64,000 nt of DNA from contig CAKPLP010000005.1 of assembly GCA_934167695.1 (NCBI GenBank), positions 25,721-89,720 on the forward strand, written 5' to 3'. The notes beneath the pieces are model-generated. The model was given only the letters and a program-made list of their open reading frames with translations. It made no database searches and was not told the DNA's origin. Origin of the DNA: an uncultured Bacilli bacterium. GTDB lineage: Bacteria > Bacillota_I > Bacilli_A > RF39 > UBA660. The number at the start of each line of letters is the position of its first letter. Positions within the stretch are counted from its first letter, which is position 1. The position numbers were made by a program, and so were the translations under genes. Positions 1 to 10,447 of this stretch are shown here, piece after piece.

Positions 1-1342
1 TACCTTCCAACAATGCACAAACTAAATAACCTATTTGTTGATCAAAAACAAAATCATTTAATTTTTCAAAGCTATTCTTATCTTTATTTAGTTCCTCCTT
101 AGTTGCATTAATAAAGGCATTATTCAAACGTGTTTTCATAATATTCATTATATTAGAATTTAATAAGTTATTATCGCTGACAATAGAAGTTTCATGTGAA
201 ACTTGATTAACAACACTATGATTTTCTTCTTTAGCACTTATTGCTGGTTCATTTATATTCTCTTTCTTCTTAATGGATGCTTTATCATTAGAAATTATTT
301 CCCGGGAAATAATTTTATTATTATTTATAAAAGATAAAAACATTATTTCTATATATATTTTAGGATTTGAACTTTTTTTAATATCAAACATTTTTTCATT
401 TATAAGATTTGCCAATTTTTGATAATTGTCTATATTTACCTTACCAGTTTCATTAATGTATTCCGAAATAATCTCTTCCTTTAAATAATTTAATAATTGA
501 ATCATTATTTGAATAAGATTTTTTCCTTTATCATTCCATTTTTCCAAAAAATTAATTGTAGAAATAGCATCAAAATCAAATATATAATTTATCAATTCTT
601 CTAAATCACTTTTAACAACTAAGCCATTCAAATTTAAAAAATCATTCATTAAAATTTTACCATCTGAATAAGAACTTAATTTATCAAGCATTCCTAAAGA
701 ATCTCTCATTCCACCATCTGATACTATCGCAATATTCTTTAAAACTTCTATATCAACATCAATATTTTCTTTTTTAGAAACCATAGTTAAATTATCTATA
801 ATATTTTGTTCAGTCATTCTAGAAAAATTAAAGCATTGACATCGTGAAATTATTGTTTCAGGAATTTTTTGAGGATCAGTAGTAGCTAATATAAATATAA
901 TATGTTCAGGTGGCTCTTCTAATGTTTTTAAAAGAGCATTAAATGCTTGAATTGTAAGCATATGAACCTCATCAATAATATATACTTTATATTTCAATTC
1001 ACTAGGAACCAAATTGATTTTTTCTCGTAAATTTCTAATTTCATCAACACCATTATTAGAAGCAGCATCTATCTCTATAATATCAAGACAATCATCACCA
1101 GAAACATTACATATATCACAACAACCACAAATATCACCATCATTATTATTTAAACAATTAACTGCTCGTGCAAATATCTTAGCTGTGGATGTTTTTCCTG
1201 TTCCACGTGGACCAATAAACAAATACGCATGAGAAATTTTATTATTTTTTATAGAATTTTTTAATGTTTTTACAATTATTTCTTGTCCAACTATATCTTC
1301 AAATTTTTTAGGTCTATATTTTCTATATAAAGTTTGATACAT
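1..1342 (-). CDS. dnaX: DNA polymerase III subunit gamma/tau (3' end outside window)
   Basis: Clamp-loader ATPase that loads the beta sliding clamp (dnaN product, also in this window) onto DNA. The start at 1342 reads MYQTLYRKYRPKKFEDIVGQ, the classic DnaX N-terminus, and follows a GGTGGTG ribosome-binding site. A Walker A motif GPRGTGKTSTAK lies near residue 43. It is followed by a four-cysteine zinc module (CDICGCCDIC region), the Walker B stretch YIIDEVHML and the SRC motif (TIISRCQCF). The reading frame is open to the window edge, so about 447 codons are visible and the C-terminus is missing. A Noc-site palindrome and a parS-like palindrome lie inside the coding sequence. In B. subtilis the order is tadA, SRP RNA, dnaX; here the SRP RNA precedes tadA. 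Confidence 0.95.
   Translation of the reverse strand, partial: MYQTLYRKYRPKKFEDIVGQEIIVKTLKNSIKNNKISHAYLFIGPRGTGKTSTAKIFARAVNCLNNNDGDICGCCDICNVSGDDCLDIIEIDAASNNGVDEIRNLREKINLVPSELKYKVYIIDEVHMLTIQAFNALLKTLEEPPEHIIFILATTDPQKIPETIISRCQCFNFSRMTEQNIIDNLTMVSKKENIDVDIEVLKNIAIVSDGGMRDSLGMLDKLSSYSDGKILMNDFLNLNGLVVKSDLEELINYIFDFDAISTINFLEKWNDKGKNLIQIMIQLLNYLKEEIISEYINETGKVNIDNYQKLANLINEKMFDIKKSSNPKIYIEIMFLSFINNNKIISREIISNDKASIKKKENINEPAISAKEENHSVVNQVSHETSIVSDNNLLNSNIMNIMKTRLNNAFINATKEELNKDKNSFEKLNDFVFDQQIGYLVCALLEG
189..202. promoter_or_regulatory. parS-like palindrome inside dnaX
   Basis: GTTTCATGTGAAAC differs from the parS core GTTTCACGTGAAAC by one central base. It lies within the dnaX coding region, 108 bp (start to start) from a perfect Noc site. 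Natural parS sites with one mismatch can still bind ParB, so it may be functional. That is inference. Confidence 0.45.
297..310. promoter_or_regulatory. Noc-binding site (NBS) inside dnaX
   Basis: ATTTCCCGGGAAAT is a perfect 14-bp palindrome identical to the B. subtilis Noc-binding consensus. The palindrome extends to ATTATTTCCCGGGAAATAAT. It is embedded in dnaX codons. A Noc protein is encoded at 18815-20293. Confidence 0.8.
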
Positions 1343-1411
1343 AATCTTTCACCACCACTAATAAAATTATATCAAATTTTTTCTTATTTTAAATAAAATT
1401 TATTATAAATT

Positions 1412-1855
1412 CTACCTAATATTAGAAAAAAAATCATTCATTATTTTTTTTATTTCTTCAGAAAAATATCCACAACTATAATTAACTTTATTGTTGATTA
1501 AATCCTTTTCAAATATAGCTTTAATAATAATTGAATTATTCTTATCTTTATTACTTAACCCACAATAAACGTTTTTAATTCTTGATTGTTTTATTGCACT
1601 AGCACACATAGGACAAGGCTCTAAGGTAACATACATATCACAATCAGATAATCTCCAATTATTCAAAATTTTTGATGCTTTTTCCACAGCCAATATTTCT
1701 GCGTGACTAATACAACAATTAGACTTTTCTTTTAAATTATAAGCTTTTGCCAAGACAACATTATCTTTTACGATGACAGCTCCAACTGGAACTTCACCCA
1801 TCATAGCTGCCTTTTTTGCTTCATCGATTGCAAGTAACATATATTCTTCTTTCAT
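1412..1855 (-). CDS. tadA: tRNA-specific adenosine deaminase
   Basis: Converts A34 to inosine in the anticodon of tRNA-Arg(ACG). It has the zinc deaminase motif HAE (in SHAEILAVEKA) and the PCPMCA motif, which supply the His/Cys/Cys zinc ligands and the catalytic Glu. The 147-residue length is normal for TadA. The start was set at 1855 (MKEEYMLLAIDEAKK) because a GGAGG ribosome-binding site lies five bases upstream; the longer open frame to 1912 would run back through the SRP RNA. The gene sits between the SRP RNA and dnaX, a conserved Firmicutes neighbourhood. Confidence 0.95.
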   Translation of the reverse strand: MKEEYMLLAIDEAKKAAMMGEVPVGAVIVKDNVVLAKAYNLKEKSNCCISHAEILAVEKASKILNNWRLSDCDMYVTLEPCPMCASAIKQSRIKNVYCGLSNKDKNNSIIIKAIFEKDLINNKVNYSCGYFSEEIKKIMNDFFSNIR

Positions 1856-1864
1856 TTTTCCTCC

Positions 1865-1946
1865 AAAAAAAAGTGCACATAAGTTAAATGTGTTAAGGCT
1901 GCTATCTTCCAATCCTGACCTGTTTCCACAATAACTTATTGCACAA
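1865..1946 (-). ncRNA. ffs: Signal recognition particle RNA (4.5S/scRNA type)
   Basis: Read on the minus strand, the apical domain has the conserved CAGGTCAGG, a GGAAG tetraloop region and AGCAGCC, the Ffh-binding core of SRP RNA. The ends GTGCAATAAGTTA and TAACTTATGTGCAC pair to form the closing stem, and the RNA ends in a run of eight U. It is about 80 nt, so it is the short form without an Alu domain. A good promoter lies directly upstream. The terminator U-run abuts the GGAGG of tadA, so read-through could supply tadA mRNA. Exact ends are inferred from the stem and the promoter. Confidence 0.88.
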
Positions 1947-1950
1947 ATTT

Positions 1951-1979
1951 ATTTTATACTACTTTTAATTTTTTTTCAA
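1951..1979 (-). promoter_or_regulatory. Promoter of the SRP RNA gene
   Basis: On the minus strand, TTGAAA (-35), a 17-bp spacer and TAAAAT (-10) place the start about seven bases downstream, matching the first base of the RNA closing stem at about 1944. Confidence 0.7.
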
Positions 1980-1999
1980 CAAAAAAAGTTAATAAAAAT

Positions 2000-2013
2000 A
2001 TTTCCCGGGAAAT
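2000..2013. promoter_or_regulatory. Noc-binding site (NBS) 1
   Basis: Perfect ATTTCCCGGGAAAT palindrome, extended by flanking AT symmetry. Confidence 0.85.
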
Positions 2014-2046
2014 ATTTTTAACTCTCCGAACAAATTCTGTGGAAAA

Positions 2047-2062
2047 AGTTCCACGTGGAACA
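2047..2062. promoter_or_regulatory. parS site 1 (symmetric variant)
   Basis: AGTTCCACGTGGAACA. Compared with canonical parS, both arms carry T-to-C/A-to-G changes that keep perfect dyad symmetry. Confidence 0.75.
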
Positions 2063-2245
2063 TTTCTTTTTATTATATAAAAGTAATATTCCAACATTAT
2101 AAAAAACAATAAAATTTAAATATATAAAATTATATTCATAATAATTAATAGTACTTACTACTTCTAACCGCATTAATAATATTTTATAAAAAAAAGATAA
2201 AAATATTAAACTATTTAAACATATCTCATATATTAATATAAAAAT

Positions 2246-2259
2246 ATTTCCCGGGAAAT
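2246..2259. promoter_or_regulatory. Noc-binding site (NBS) 2
   Basis: Perfect ATTTCCCGGGAAAT palindrome, 48 bp (start to start) before parS site 2. Confidence 0.85.
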
Positions 2260-2292
2260 ATTTTTAACTCTTCGAATAAGTTCTGTGGAAAA

Positions 2293-2308
2293 AGTTTCAC
2301 GTGAAACA
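2293..2308. promoter_or_regulatory. parS site 2
   Basis: AGTTTCACGTGAAACA, 15 of 16 bases of the B. subtilis consensus TGTTTCACGTGAAACA. Confidence 0.9.
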
Positions 2309-2460
2309 TTCTTTTTACTATACCTAATTTTTATATAGTTTTATCAATATACAATTCTTTTTATAATTATAAATTTATAATCAAATTATATATTAAAATT
2401 AAATATATTTGTTAATGATTAACAATTAACTAATCAAAGCTTTATCATAATCAATAAAAT

Positions 2461-2474
2461 ATTTCCCGGGAAAT
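2461..2474. promoter_or_regulatory. Noc-binding site (NBS) 3
   Basis: Perfect ATTTCCCGGGAAAT palindrome. The next parS starts 57 bp further on, with a TGTGGATAA DnaA-box-like motif between them. Confidence 0.85.
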
Positions 2475-2516
2475 AATTTGCAAATTAATTTTTTTCAACA
2501 ATATGTGTGGATAAAA

Positions 2517-2532
2517 AGTTTCACGTGAAACA
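2517..2532. promoter_or_regulatory. parS site 3
   Basis: AGTTTCACGTGAAACA, preceded directly by TGTGTGGATAAAA, a near-consensus DnaA box. Confidence 0.9.
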
Positions 2533-2793
2533 TAAAATTATTAACAGGTACCTTAATTTAAGATATAAAACTTCCAACAAAACATATTTAACTTTAATAA
2601 TAAACAATTTCAAAAAATTTTTATTTTTTATATTAATTATTAAAAACAATATAAAATATATTATATTTGTACTCATATTTTGAAACCATTTAATTAACAA
2701 ATTATTAAATATTAAAAAAACATAATATATATTTAATAAAAATAACTAATAAATATACAATAAAAATAATCCACAAAAAATGTGAATTATTTT

Positions 2794-2809
2794 TGTTTCA
2801 CGTGAAACT
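2794..2809. promoter_or_regulatory. parS site 4
   Basis: TGTTTCACGTGAAACT. It is followed by an inverted TTTTTCCACAGAA motif at about 2828, so this unit is oriented opposite to the others and has no accompanying NBS. Confidence 0.9.
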
Positions 2810-2908
2810 TTTTCAGCTTCAAAATATTTTTTCCACAGAAAAACGATATTATTATACTATTTTATAATTATAAATCTCATTATACTCAAACATTTGTTTA
2901 ATATTATG

Positions 2909-2945
2909 CCATAAAAAAAGAGATTATTCAGTAATCTCCTTTTCA
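2909..2945 (-). terminator. Terminator of gyrA
   Basis: On the minus strand, GGAGATTAC and TAATCTC form a stem overlapping the gyrA stop codon, followed by a run of seven T. Confidence 0.75.
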
Positions 2946-5386
2946 ACTTCTTCTAATTTATTATCTTCAGAATCATCTTTAGTAACTAACGCAATAGTTG
3001 CAACAGTTTGATCATCTCTTAAATTTATTAGTCTTACTCCCTGAGTAGCTCTCTTCAAAATAGAAATCTGATTTAATGGCATCCTTATAATAGTACCACT
3101 ATTAGTAATAATCATTAAATCATTATCATTTAAATTATCAATAGTTTTCAATGAAATTATTGAGCCGTTTTTATCGGTCATATTTAGCCCTTTAACGCCT
3201 TTACTACCTCTATGGGTTAATCTATATTCATCAACTAAAGTTTGCTTACCATAGCCCTTTTCTGTAACAATTAAGACATATTGCTCAGGATGAACAATTT
3301 CTGCACCTATAACAACAGAATTTTCCATATCTATTCCTTTTACTCCACTTGCAGTTCTACCCATAACTCTTACTTCATTTTCATTAAATCTAACCATACG
3401 ACCATTACTTGAACCAATAATAATCTCATCATTTCCTGTAGTTTTTCTAACACTTATTAATTGATCATTCTCCTTCAAAGTAATTGCCAATTTTCCGCCA
3501 TTTCTTATTCTATCAAACTCAGAAAGATCAGTTCTCTTAATTAATCCATTTTTAGTAACAAAAACTAAATACTTAATACTATCAGATTCAGTAGAAATAT
3601 TTACAACAGAGTTAATTATCTCACCTTTATCTAATGATAATAAATTAATTATAGGTAAACCTTTTGATTGTCTAGCAAATTCTGGTATTTCATATCCTTT
3701 TAATCTATAAACTTTACCCATATTAGAGAAGAATAATATATAATCATGGGTTTTCATATTAACTAAATGCTCTACAAAATCTTCTTCATTAGTAGCCATT
3801 CCTTTAATTCCTACTCCTCCACGATTTTGAGCTTTATATACATCACTTTTAACCCTCTTAATATAACCTTTATTAGTTAAAGTAACAATAATATCATCAA
3901 CAGGTATCAAAGATTCATCTTCAATATATTCAATAGCAGTCATATCAATATTTGTTCTTCTCTCATCTGCATATTTATTTTTAATTTCTAACATTTCAGA
4001 TTTTATTATATCCAAAACTTTTTGTTCACTAGCTAATATAGACCTTAATTCTTCTATTTCTGCTAATAAAGCTTGAAGTTCATTTTCAATTTTATCTCTT
4101 TCCAAGCCAGTCAATCTTCTAAGTTTCATCTCCAAAATAGCTTGTGATTGAACCTCGCTTAAATTATAAGTATTAATTAACCCATTCATAGCATCTTCAT
4201 CACTCTTAGATGACTTAATTAACTTAATAATTTCATCTATATGATCAAGAGCTATTTTTAATCCTTCTAAAATATGTGCTCTCTTTTCATCTTTTTCCAA
4301 ATCAAATCTAGTACGTCTTATTACAATTTCCTTTTGATAATCAACATACTTAGAAATTATATCCTTTAATCCTAATGTTTTAGGAACACCCTGATCAAGC
4401 ATTAAAAAGATTATACCAAAGTTATTTTGGAAAGCAGTATGCTTATAAAGATTATTAAGAACAACTTGAGGATTAGCATCTTTTTTCAAAGTTATAGTAA
4501 TTTTAATACCATCTTTTAAATCAGTGTGGTAATCACTAATACCCTCTATCGTTTTATTGTGAACTAATTCTGCAACCTTATTTTTTAAATCTAAAGTATT
4601 AACACCATAAGGAACTTCATCAATAATTATATAATGCTTTCCTTTTTCTTCTTCTATTCTGGCCTTACTTCTTATAGTTATTGAACCACGACCAGTTTCA
4701 TAAGCCTTTCTAATACCACTATTTCCCAAAATAGTTGCACCAGTAGGAAAATCAGGTCCCTTAATATACTGCATTAAGCCATCTAAATCGATATCAGGAT
4801 TATCAATATAAGCAATACATCCATCAATTACCTCTCCTAAATTATGAGGTGGAATATTAGTAGCCATTCCTACAGCAATACCCATAGTTCCATTAACTAA
4901 AATATTAGGAAATCTTGATGGAAGAATTTCAGGTTCTTTTTCTGTTTCATCAAAATTAGGCTTAAAATTAACTGTATTTTTATTTATATCTCTCAATAAT
5001 TCTAACGAAATCTTAGAAAGTCTAGATTCAGTATAACGCATAGCTGCTGCGCCATATCCTTCTATATTACCAAAATTACCATGACCATCTACCAACATAT
5101 AACGATAAGAAAAATCCTGAGCCATTCTTACCATAGCTTCATAAATTGAACTATCACCATGTGGATGATATTTTCCCATTACATCACCAACAATTCTAGC
5201 ACTTTTTTTATGAGGTTTATCTGGAGTATAACCTGATTCATACATTGAATACAAAATACGTCTATGAACAGGCTTTAAACCATCTCTAAGATCAGGTAAG
5301 GCACGTGATATTATTACACTCATAGAATACTCTAAAAATGAATCTCTAACTTCTTTTACTATATTATTTTTCTCTAATCTATCCAT
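2924..5386 (-). CDS. gyrA: DNA gyrase subunit A
   Basis: Catalytic breakage-reunion subunit of DNA gyrase, which introduces negative supercoils. The active-site Tyr is Y118 in [10 protein letters not shown]. The quinolone-determining stretch [10 protein letters not shown] (residues 74-83) keeps the Ser and the acidic residue typical of sensitive enzymes. A GyrA-box-like QNRGGVG lies before the C-terminal beta-pinwheel blades. The length of 820 residues is normal. The start follows AGGAGG. It lies 17 bp downstream of gyrB in the same operon. The GyrA box and the operon position argue against ParC. Confidence 0.97.
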   Translation of the reverse strand: MDRLEKNNIVKEVRDSFLEYSMSVIISRALPDLRDGLKPVHRRILYSMYESGYTPDKPHKKSARIVGDVMGKYHPHGDSSIYEAMVRMAQDFSYRYMLVDGHGNFGNIEGYGAAAMRYTESRLSKISLELLRDINKNTVNFKPNFDETEKEPEILPSRFPNILVNGTMGIAVGMATNIPPHNLGEVIDGCIAYIDNPDIDLDGLMQYIKGPDFPTGATILGNSGIRKAYETGRGSITIRSKARIEEEKGKHYIIIDEVPYGVNTLDLKNKVAELVHNKTIEGISDYHTDLKDGIKITITLKKDANPQVVLNNLYKHTAFQNNFGIIFLMLDQGVPKTLGLKDIISKYVDYQKEIVIRRTRFDLEKDEKRAHILEGLKIALDHIDEIIKLIKSSKSDEDAMNGLINTYNLSEVQSQAILEMKLRRLTGLERDKIENELQALLAEIEELRSILASEQKVLDIIKSEMLEIKNKYADERRTNIDMTAIEYIEDESLIPVDDIIVTLTNKGYIKRVKSDVYKAQNRGGVGIKGMATNEEDFVEHLVNMKTHDYILFFSNMGKVYRLKGYEIPEFARQSKGLPIINLLSLDKGEIINSVVNISTESDSIKYLVFVTKNGLIKRTDLSEFDRIRNGGKLAITLKENDQLISVRKTTGNDEIIIGSSNGRMVRFNENEVRVMGRTASGVKGIDMENSVVIGAEIVHPEQYVLIVTEKGYGKQTLVDEYRLTHRGSKGVKGLNMTDKNGSIISLKTIDNLNDNDLMIITNSGTIIRMPLNQISILKRATQGVRLINLRDDQTVATIALVTKDDSEDNKLEEVEKEITE

Positions 5387-5403
5387 TTTATTACCTCCTT
5401 AAC

Positions 5404-8451
<3,048 letters not shown>

Positions 8452-8452
<1 letters not shown>

Positions 8453-8475
8453 TATTCACCATAAAAACTGCTCAT
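8452..8475 (-). CDS. Possible 7-codon leader reading frame coupled to recF
   Basis: ATG, seven codons (MSSFYGE) and TAA, preceded by a GGGGATAGGTGAT ribosome-binding region. Its stop overlaps the recF start as TAATG. Because recF lacks its own spaced Shine-Dalgarno, this mini-frame may carry ribosomes to recF. It may also be the vestige of a lost gene at the position of yaaA. The peptide itself need not have a function. Confidence 0.35.
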
Positions 8476-8504
8476 TTTATCACCTATCCCCTAGATCAGT
8501 ATTC

Positions 8505-8530
8505 CTATACACATACAACTATATTATATC
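8505..8530 (-). promoter_or_regulatory. Candidate promoter -10 region for recF-gyrB-gyrA
   Basis: On the minus strand, TATAAT (forward 8522-8529 reads ATTATATC) lies about 50 bp before the leader frame of recF. The -35 is poor. This would let recF and the gyr genes be transcribed separately from comK and dnaN. Confidence 0.35.
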
Positions 8531-8547
8531 ATAGAACCCATTTTTAT

Positions 8548-8582
8548 GCACTAAAAAATAGTTATTATTCATAACTATTTCC
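8548..8582 (-). terminator. Terminator overlapping the comK end
   Basis: On the minus strand, AATAGTTAT and ATAACTATT form a stem that includes the comK stop codon, followed by TTTTTT. Confidence 0.65.
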
Positions 8583-9029
8583 ATTTTTTCTATTCTTTAA
8601 AAGATAGCTTAGCCTAGTTGCTCTAAAAATTTGATTTTGCACCGCTCTAAATGATAAAGGAAGTAACAATTCAGCACCATTATCAAATACAATTTTCGTT
8701 GTATTATATTGATCTTCATAGAAATTCTTAACCCTGTTAACAGCTATCCACATACATTCATTATCATCAGGACTTGTCGTTGGAAAAAAGACTATATTTC
8801 TTGCATCTTCAACTATAATAGGAATTTTATAATTTGCACCAATTATTGCCTTAGCTCCTTCCTTTCTTCCTTCATAACTACTACCAAAATATTTACAACT
8901 ATGATCTAAAATATCAAAAGATTTTTTTTCTATAACATAATTATTATTATCCTCCAATATTTTAGAACTACCATTAGCCATTGAAATAATAGCTAAAGTA
9001 CCTTCATTAATTTCATATTCATTTTTCAT
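8565..9029 (-). CDS. comK: ComK-family competence transcription factor
   Basis: In Bacillus, ComK is the master activator of DNA-uptake genes and binds paired AT-boxes. Here the block SCKYFGSSYEGRKEG (residues 44-58) aligns with SCRFFGSSYAGRKAG of B. subtilis ComK. Further similarity runs through PIIVEDARNIVFFPT, DDNECMWI, the VFDNGAELLLPLSF segment and QNQIFRATRL. At 154 residues it is about 40 shorter than the Bacillus protein. It lacks the C-terminal tail that carries the MecA-recognition motif in B. subtilis, so regulated proteolysis may differ. The start at 9029 follows AGGGGG; the longer frame to 9065 runs through a hairpin. It sits between dnaN and recF, where other Bacilli have yaaA. 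No com uptake genes are in the window. Confidence 0.85.
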   Translation of the reverse strand: MKNEYEINEGTLAIISMANGSSKILEDNNNYVIEKKSFDILDHSCKYFGSSYEGRKEGAKAIIGANYKIPIIVEDARNIVFFPTTSPDDNECMWIAVNRVKNFYEDQYNTTKIVFDNGAELLLPLSFRAVQNQIFRATRLSYLLKNRKNGNSYE

Positions 9030-9041
9030 AAATTTCCCCCT

Positions 9042-9065
9042 ATGTAGACATTTTCCTGTCCACAT
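9042..9065 (-). promoter_or_regulatory. Hairpin just upstream of the comK ribosome-binding site
   Basis: On the minus strand, ATGTGGACA and TGTCTACAT (one G-T pair) flank the loop GGAAAA. The stem ends immediately before AGGGGGAAATTTATG. It could modulate comK translation or be a protein-binding dyad. Function is inference. Confidence 0.45.
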
Positions 9066-9130
9066 CTATAAAATAACACATCCAAAACTCGAAATTTGTT
9101 GAAATATGTCACTAAAATTTAAAAAATGTC

Positions 9131-9165
9131 AAAAAAAAATTACTAAAATAAATTAGCAATTTTTT
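9131..9165 (-). terminator. Terminator of dnaN
   Basis: On the minus strand, ATTGCTAA and TTAGTAAT pair (one G-U), followed by nine T, directly after the dnaN stop. Confidence 0.65.
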
Positions 9166-10295
9166 TAATAAGTTCTAATTGGTAAAACTAGTTGTGTTAA
9201 AGTTTCTTCTTCACTAGATTTTAAAATTATTGGTTTTATTTCACCTACGTAATGAATTTCCACAGTTTCTGTTGAAAAACTCTTTAAAGCTTCCATCATA
9301 TATCTTGCACTAAATGAAATTTTAATATCATCTTCTACATTTTTTGTAATTTTCATTTTTTCTTCTACTCTACCAATTTCAATAGAAGATGATTTTAATA
9401 TTAAAGTATTACCGTCAGTTTCTAAAGTAACTATATTTTTTTCTTTATCACTTGTTAAAATACTTGCACGATCTATCACACTATAGAAATCATTTAAATT
9501 AGCAGTAATTATCATATAAGATGATTCAGGCATTAAATTAGCAGTATTTGGATAAGTACCATTAATCAAACGAGATTGAAATAATACATTTTTATATTTA
9601 AATAAGATTTTATTATTAAATATATGAATTTCTACCTTACTATCAGGATCATCATCCATTATTCTAGAAAATTCTACAATATTATGACTAGGAATTACAA
9701 TATTATAATTATCTTCACTAACTTTATCTAACTTAATAATCTTACGAGCAAGTCTATAACTATCAGTAGAATTACATTCTAATGTATCTCCAACAATATT
9801 AAAATTAATACCAGTTAATACAGGCTTTGTTTCCTCATTTGATGCTGCAAAAGCTGTTTGATTAACTAAATCCTTAAAAATAGAACTATTAATATCTATT
9901 TTCTTTTTACTTTCTTCTAAGTTAATAGAAGGATATTCACTTTCATTAATTCCATTTAAATTAAATTCACTATTTTCTGTGTAAATTAATATTTTTAATT
10001 CATCAATTACTTCAATATTAATATATTTATCAGGTAATTTACGTACAATATCTAATATATATTTACCTTGTACTATAATATTTCCTTCATCTTCTACTTT
10101 AAAGTCTTCATCATTATCACTTTCAATAGTAGTTTGAATAGTAATATCATTATCTGAAGCAGTTAAAGTTAATTTATTTTTCTTTAATTCAAATTTAATA
10201 CCAGCAAGAACAGGTATCAAATTCTTAGTAGATATAGCTTTAGATACTTTATTTAAAGCATCTAATAAAATTTCTTTTTTAATTGTTAATTTCAT
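9165..10295 (-). CDS. dnaN: DNA polymerase III beta subunit (sliding clamp)
   Basis: Ring-shaped processivity factor that tethers the replicative polymerase and many repair proteins to DNA. The N-terminus MKLTIKKEILLDALNKVSKAI, the internal SEYPSINLEE and the C-terminal LTQLVLPIRTY are typical of bacterial clamps. The length of 376 residues fits three domains. It is the second gene of the dnaA-dnaN pair, 152 bp downstream of dnaA. That spacer contains two TGTGGAAAA motifs, so DnaA may also bind there. Confidence 0.96.
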   Translation of the reverse strand: MKLTIKKEILLDALNKVSKAISTKNLIPVLAGIKFELKKNKLTLTASDNDITIQTTIESDNDEDFKVEDEGNIIVQGKYILDIVRKLPDKYINIEVIDELKILIYTENSEFNLNGINESEYPSINLEESKKKIDINSSIFKDLVNQTAFAASNEETKPVLTGINFNIVGDTLECNSTDSYRLARKIIKLDKVSEDNYNIVIPSHNIVEFSRIMDDDPDSKVEIHIFNNKILFKYKNVLFQSRLINGTYPNTANLMPESSYMIITANLNDFYSVIDRASILTSDKEKNIVTLETDGNTLILKSSSIEIGRVEEKMKITKNVEDDIKISFSARYMMEALKSFSTETVEIHYVGEIKPIILKSSEEETLTQLVLPIRTY

Positions 10296-10447
10296 TTTAA
10301 TTCCTTCTTTCTTATTCTATTAATATAAATTGTATTATTATTATAGCTGTGGAAAAAGTTGAAAACTCTTCTTTTCACTTATATTATAACATATTTTTTA
10401 AAATTATCCTGTGGAAAACATTGTTGATATATATTTTTTTCCACAAC
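10296..10447. other. dnaA-dnaN spacer with DnaA-box-like motifs
   Basis: It contains CTGTGGAAAAAGTT at about 10348 and CTGTGGAAAAC at about 10409, plus TTTCCACAA next to the dnaA stop. Together with the upstream cluster this gives DnaA-box groups on both sides of dnaA, as in the bipartite B. subtilis origin. Confidence 0.55.

Larger units (their letters stand above)
1993..2068 (+). repeat. Composite repeat unit 1 (NBS - DnaA motif - parS)
   Basis: This 76-bp unit closely matches 2239-2314. It contains an NBS at 2000-2013, the motif TTCTGTGGAAAAAG and a parS at 2047-2062. Start-to-start spacing from NBS to parS is 48 bp in both copies. Within parS, copy 1 differs from copy 2 by a paired change in both arms that preserves the palindrome, which suggests selection on protein binding. 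Confidence 0.8.
2239..2314 (+). repeat. Composite repeat unit 2 (NBS - DnaA motif - parS)
   Basis: Second copy of the 76-bp unit. It has an NBS at 2246-2259, TTCTGTGGAAAAAG at about 2281 and a perfect parS core at 2294-2307. Differences from unit 1 are few and mostly between the recognisable motifs. Confidence 0.8.
1980..2908. other. Gene-free origin-proximal block with NBS, DnaA-box-like and parS units
   Basis: About 930 bp with no credible gene on either strand, extremely AT-rich. It holds three perfect Noc-binding palindromes, four parS palindromes and several TGTGGAAAA/TGTGGATAA (DnaA-box-like) motifs. The order NBS, TTCTGTGGAAAAAGTT, parS repeats. It lies between the SRP RNA/tadA/dnaX cluster and gyrA, about 10 kb from the dnaA-rpmH oriC. 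It is best read as a centromere-like segregation region, possibly also able to bind DnaA. Confidence 0.75.

Noticed and set aside
1200..1213. GTTCCACGTGGACC in dnaX as another parS site.
   Set aside because: It encodes the invariant GPRGTG of Walker A, so the partial dyad is explained by coding, and symmetry is incomplete.
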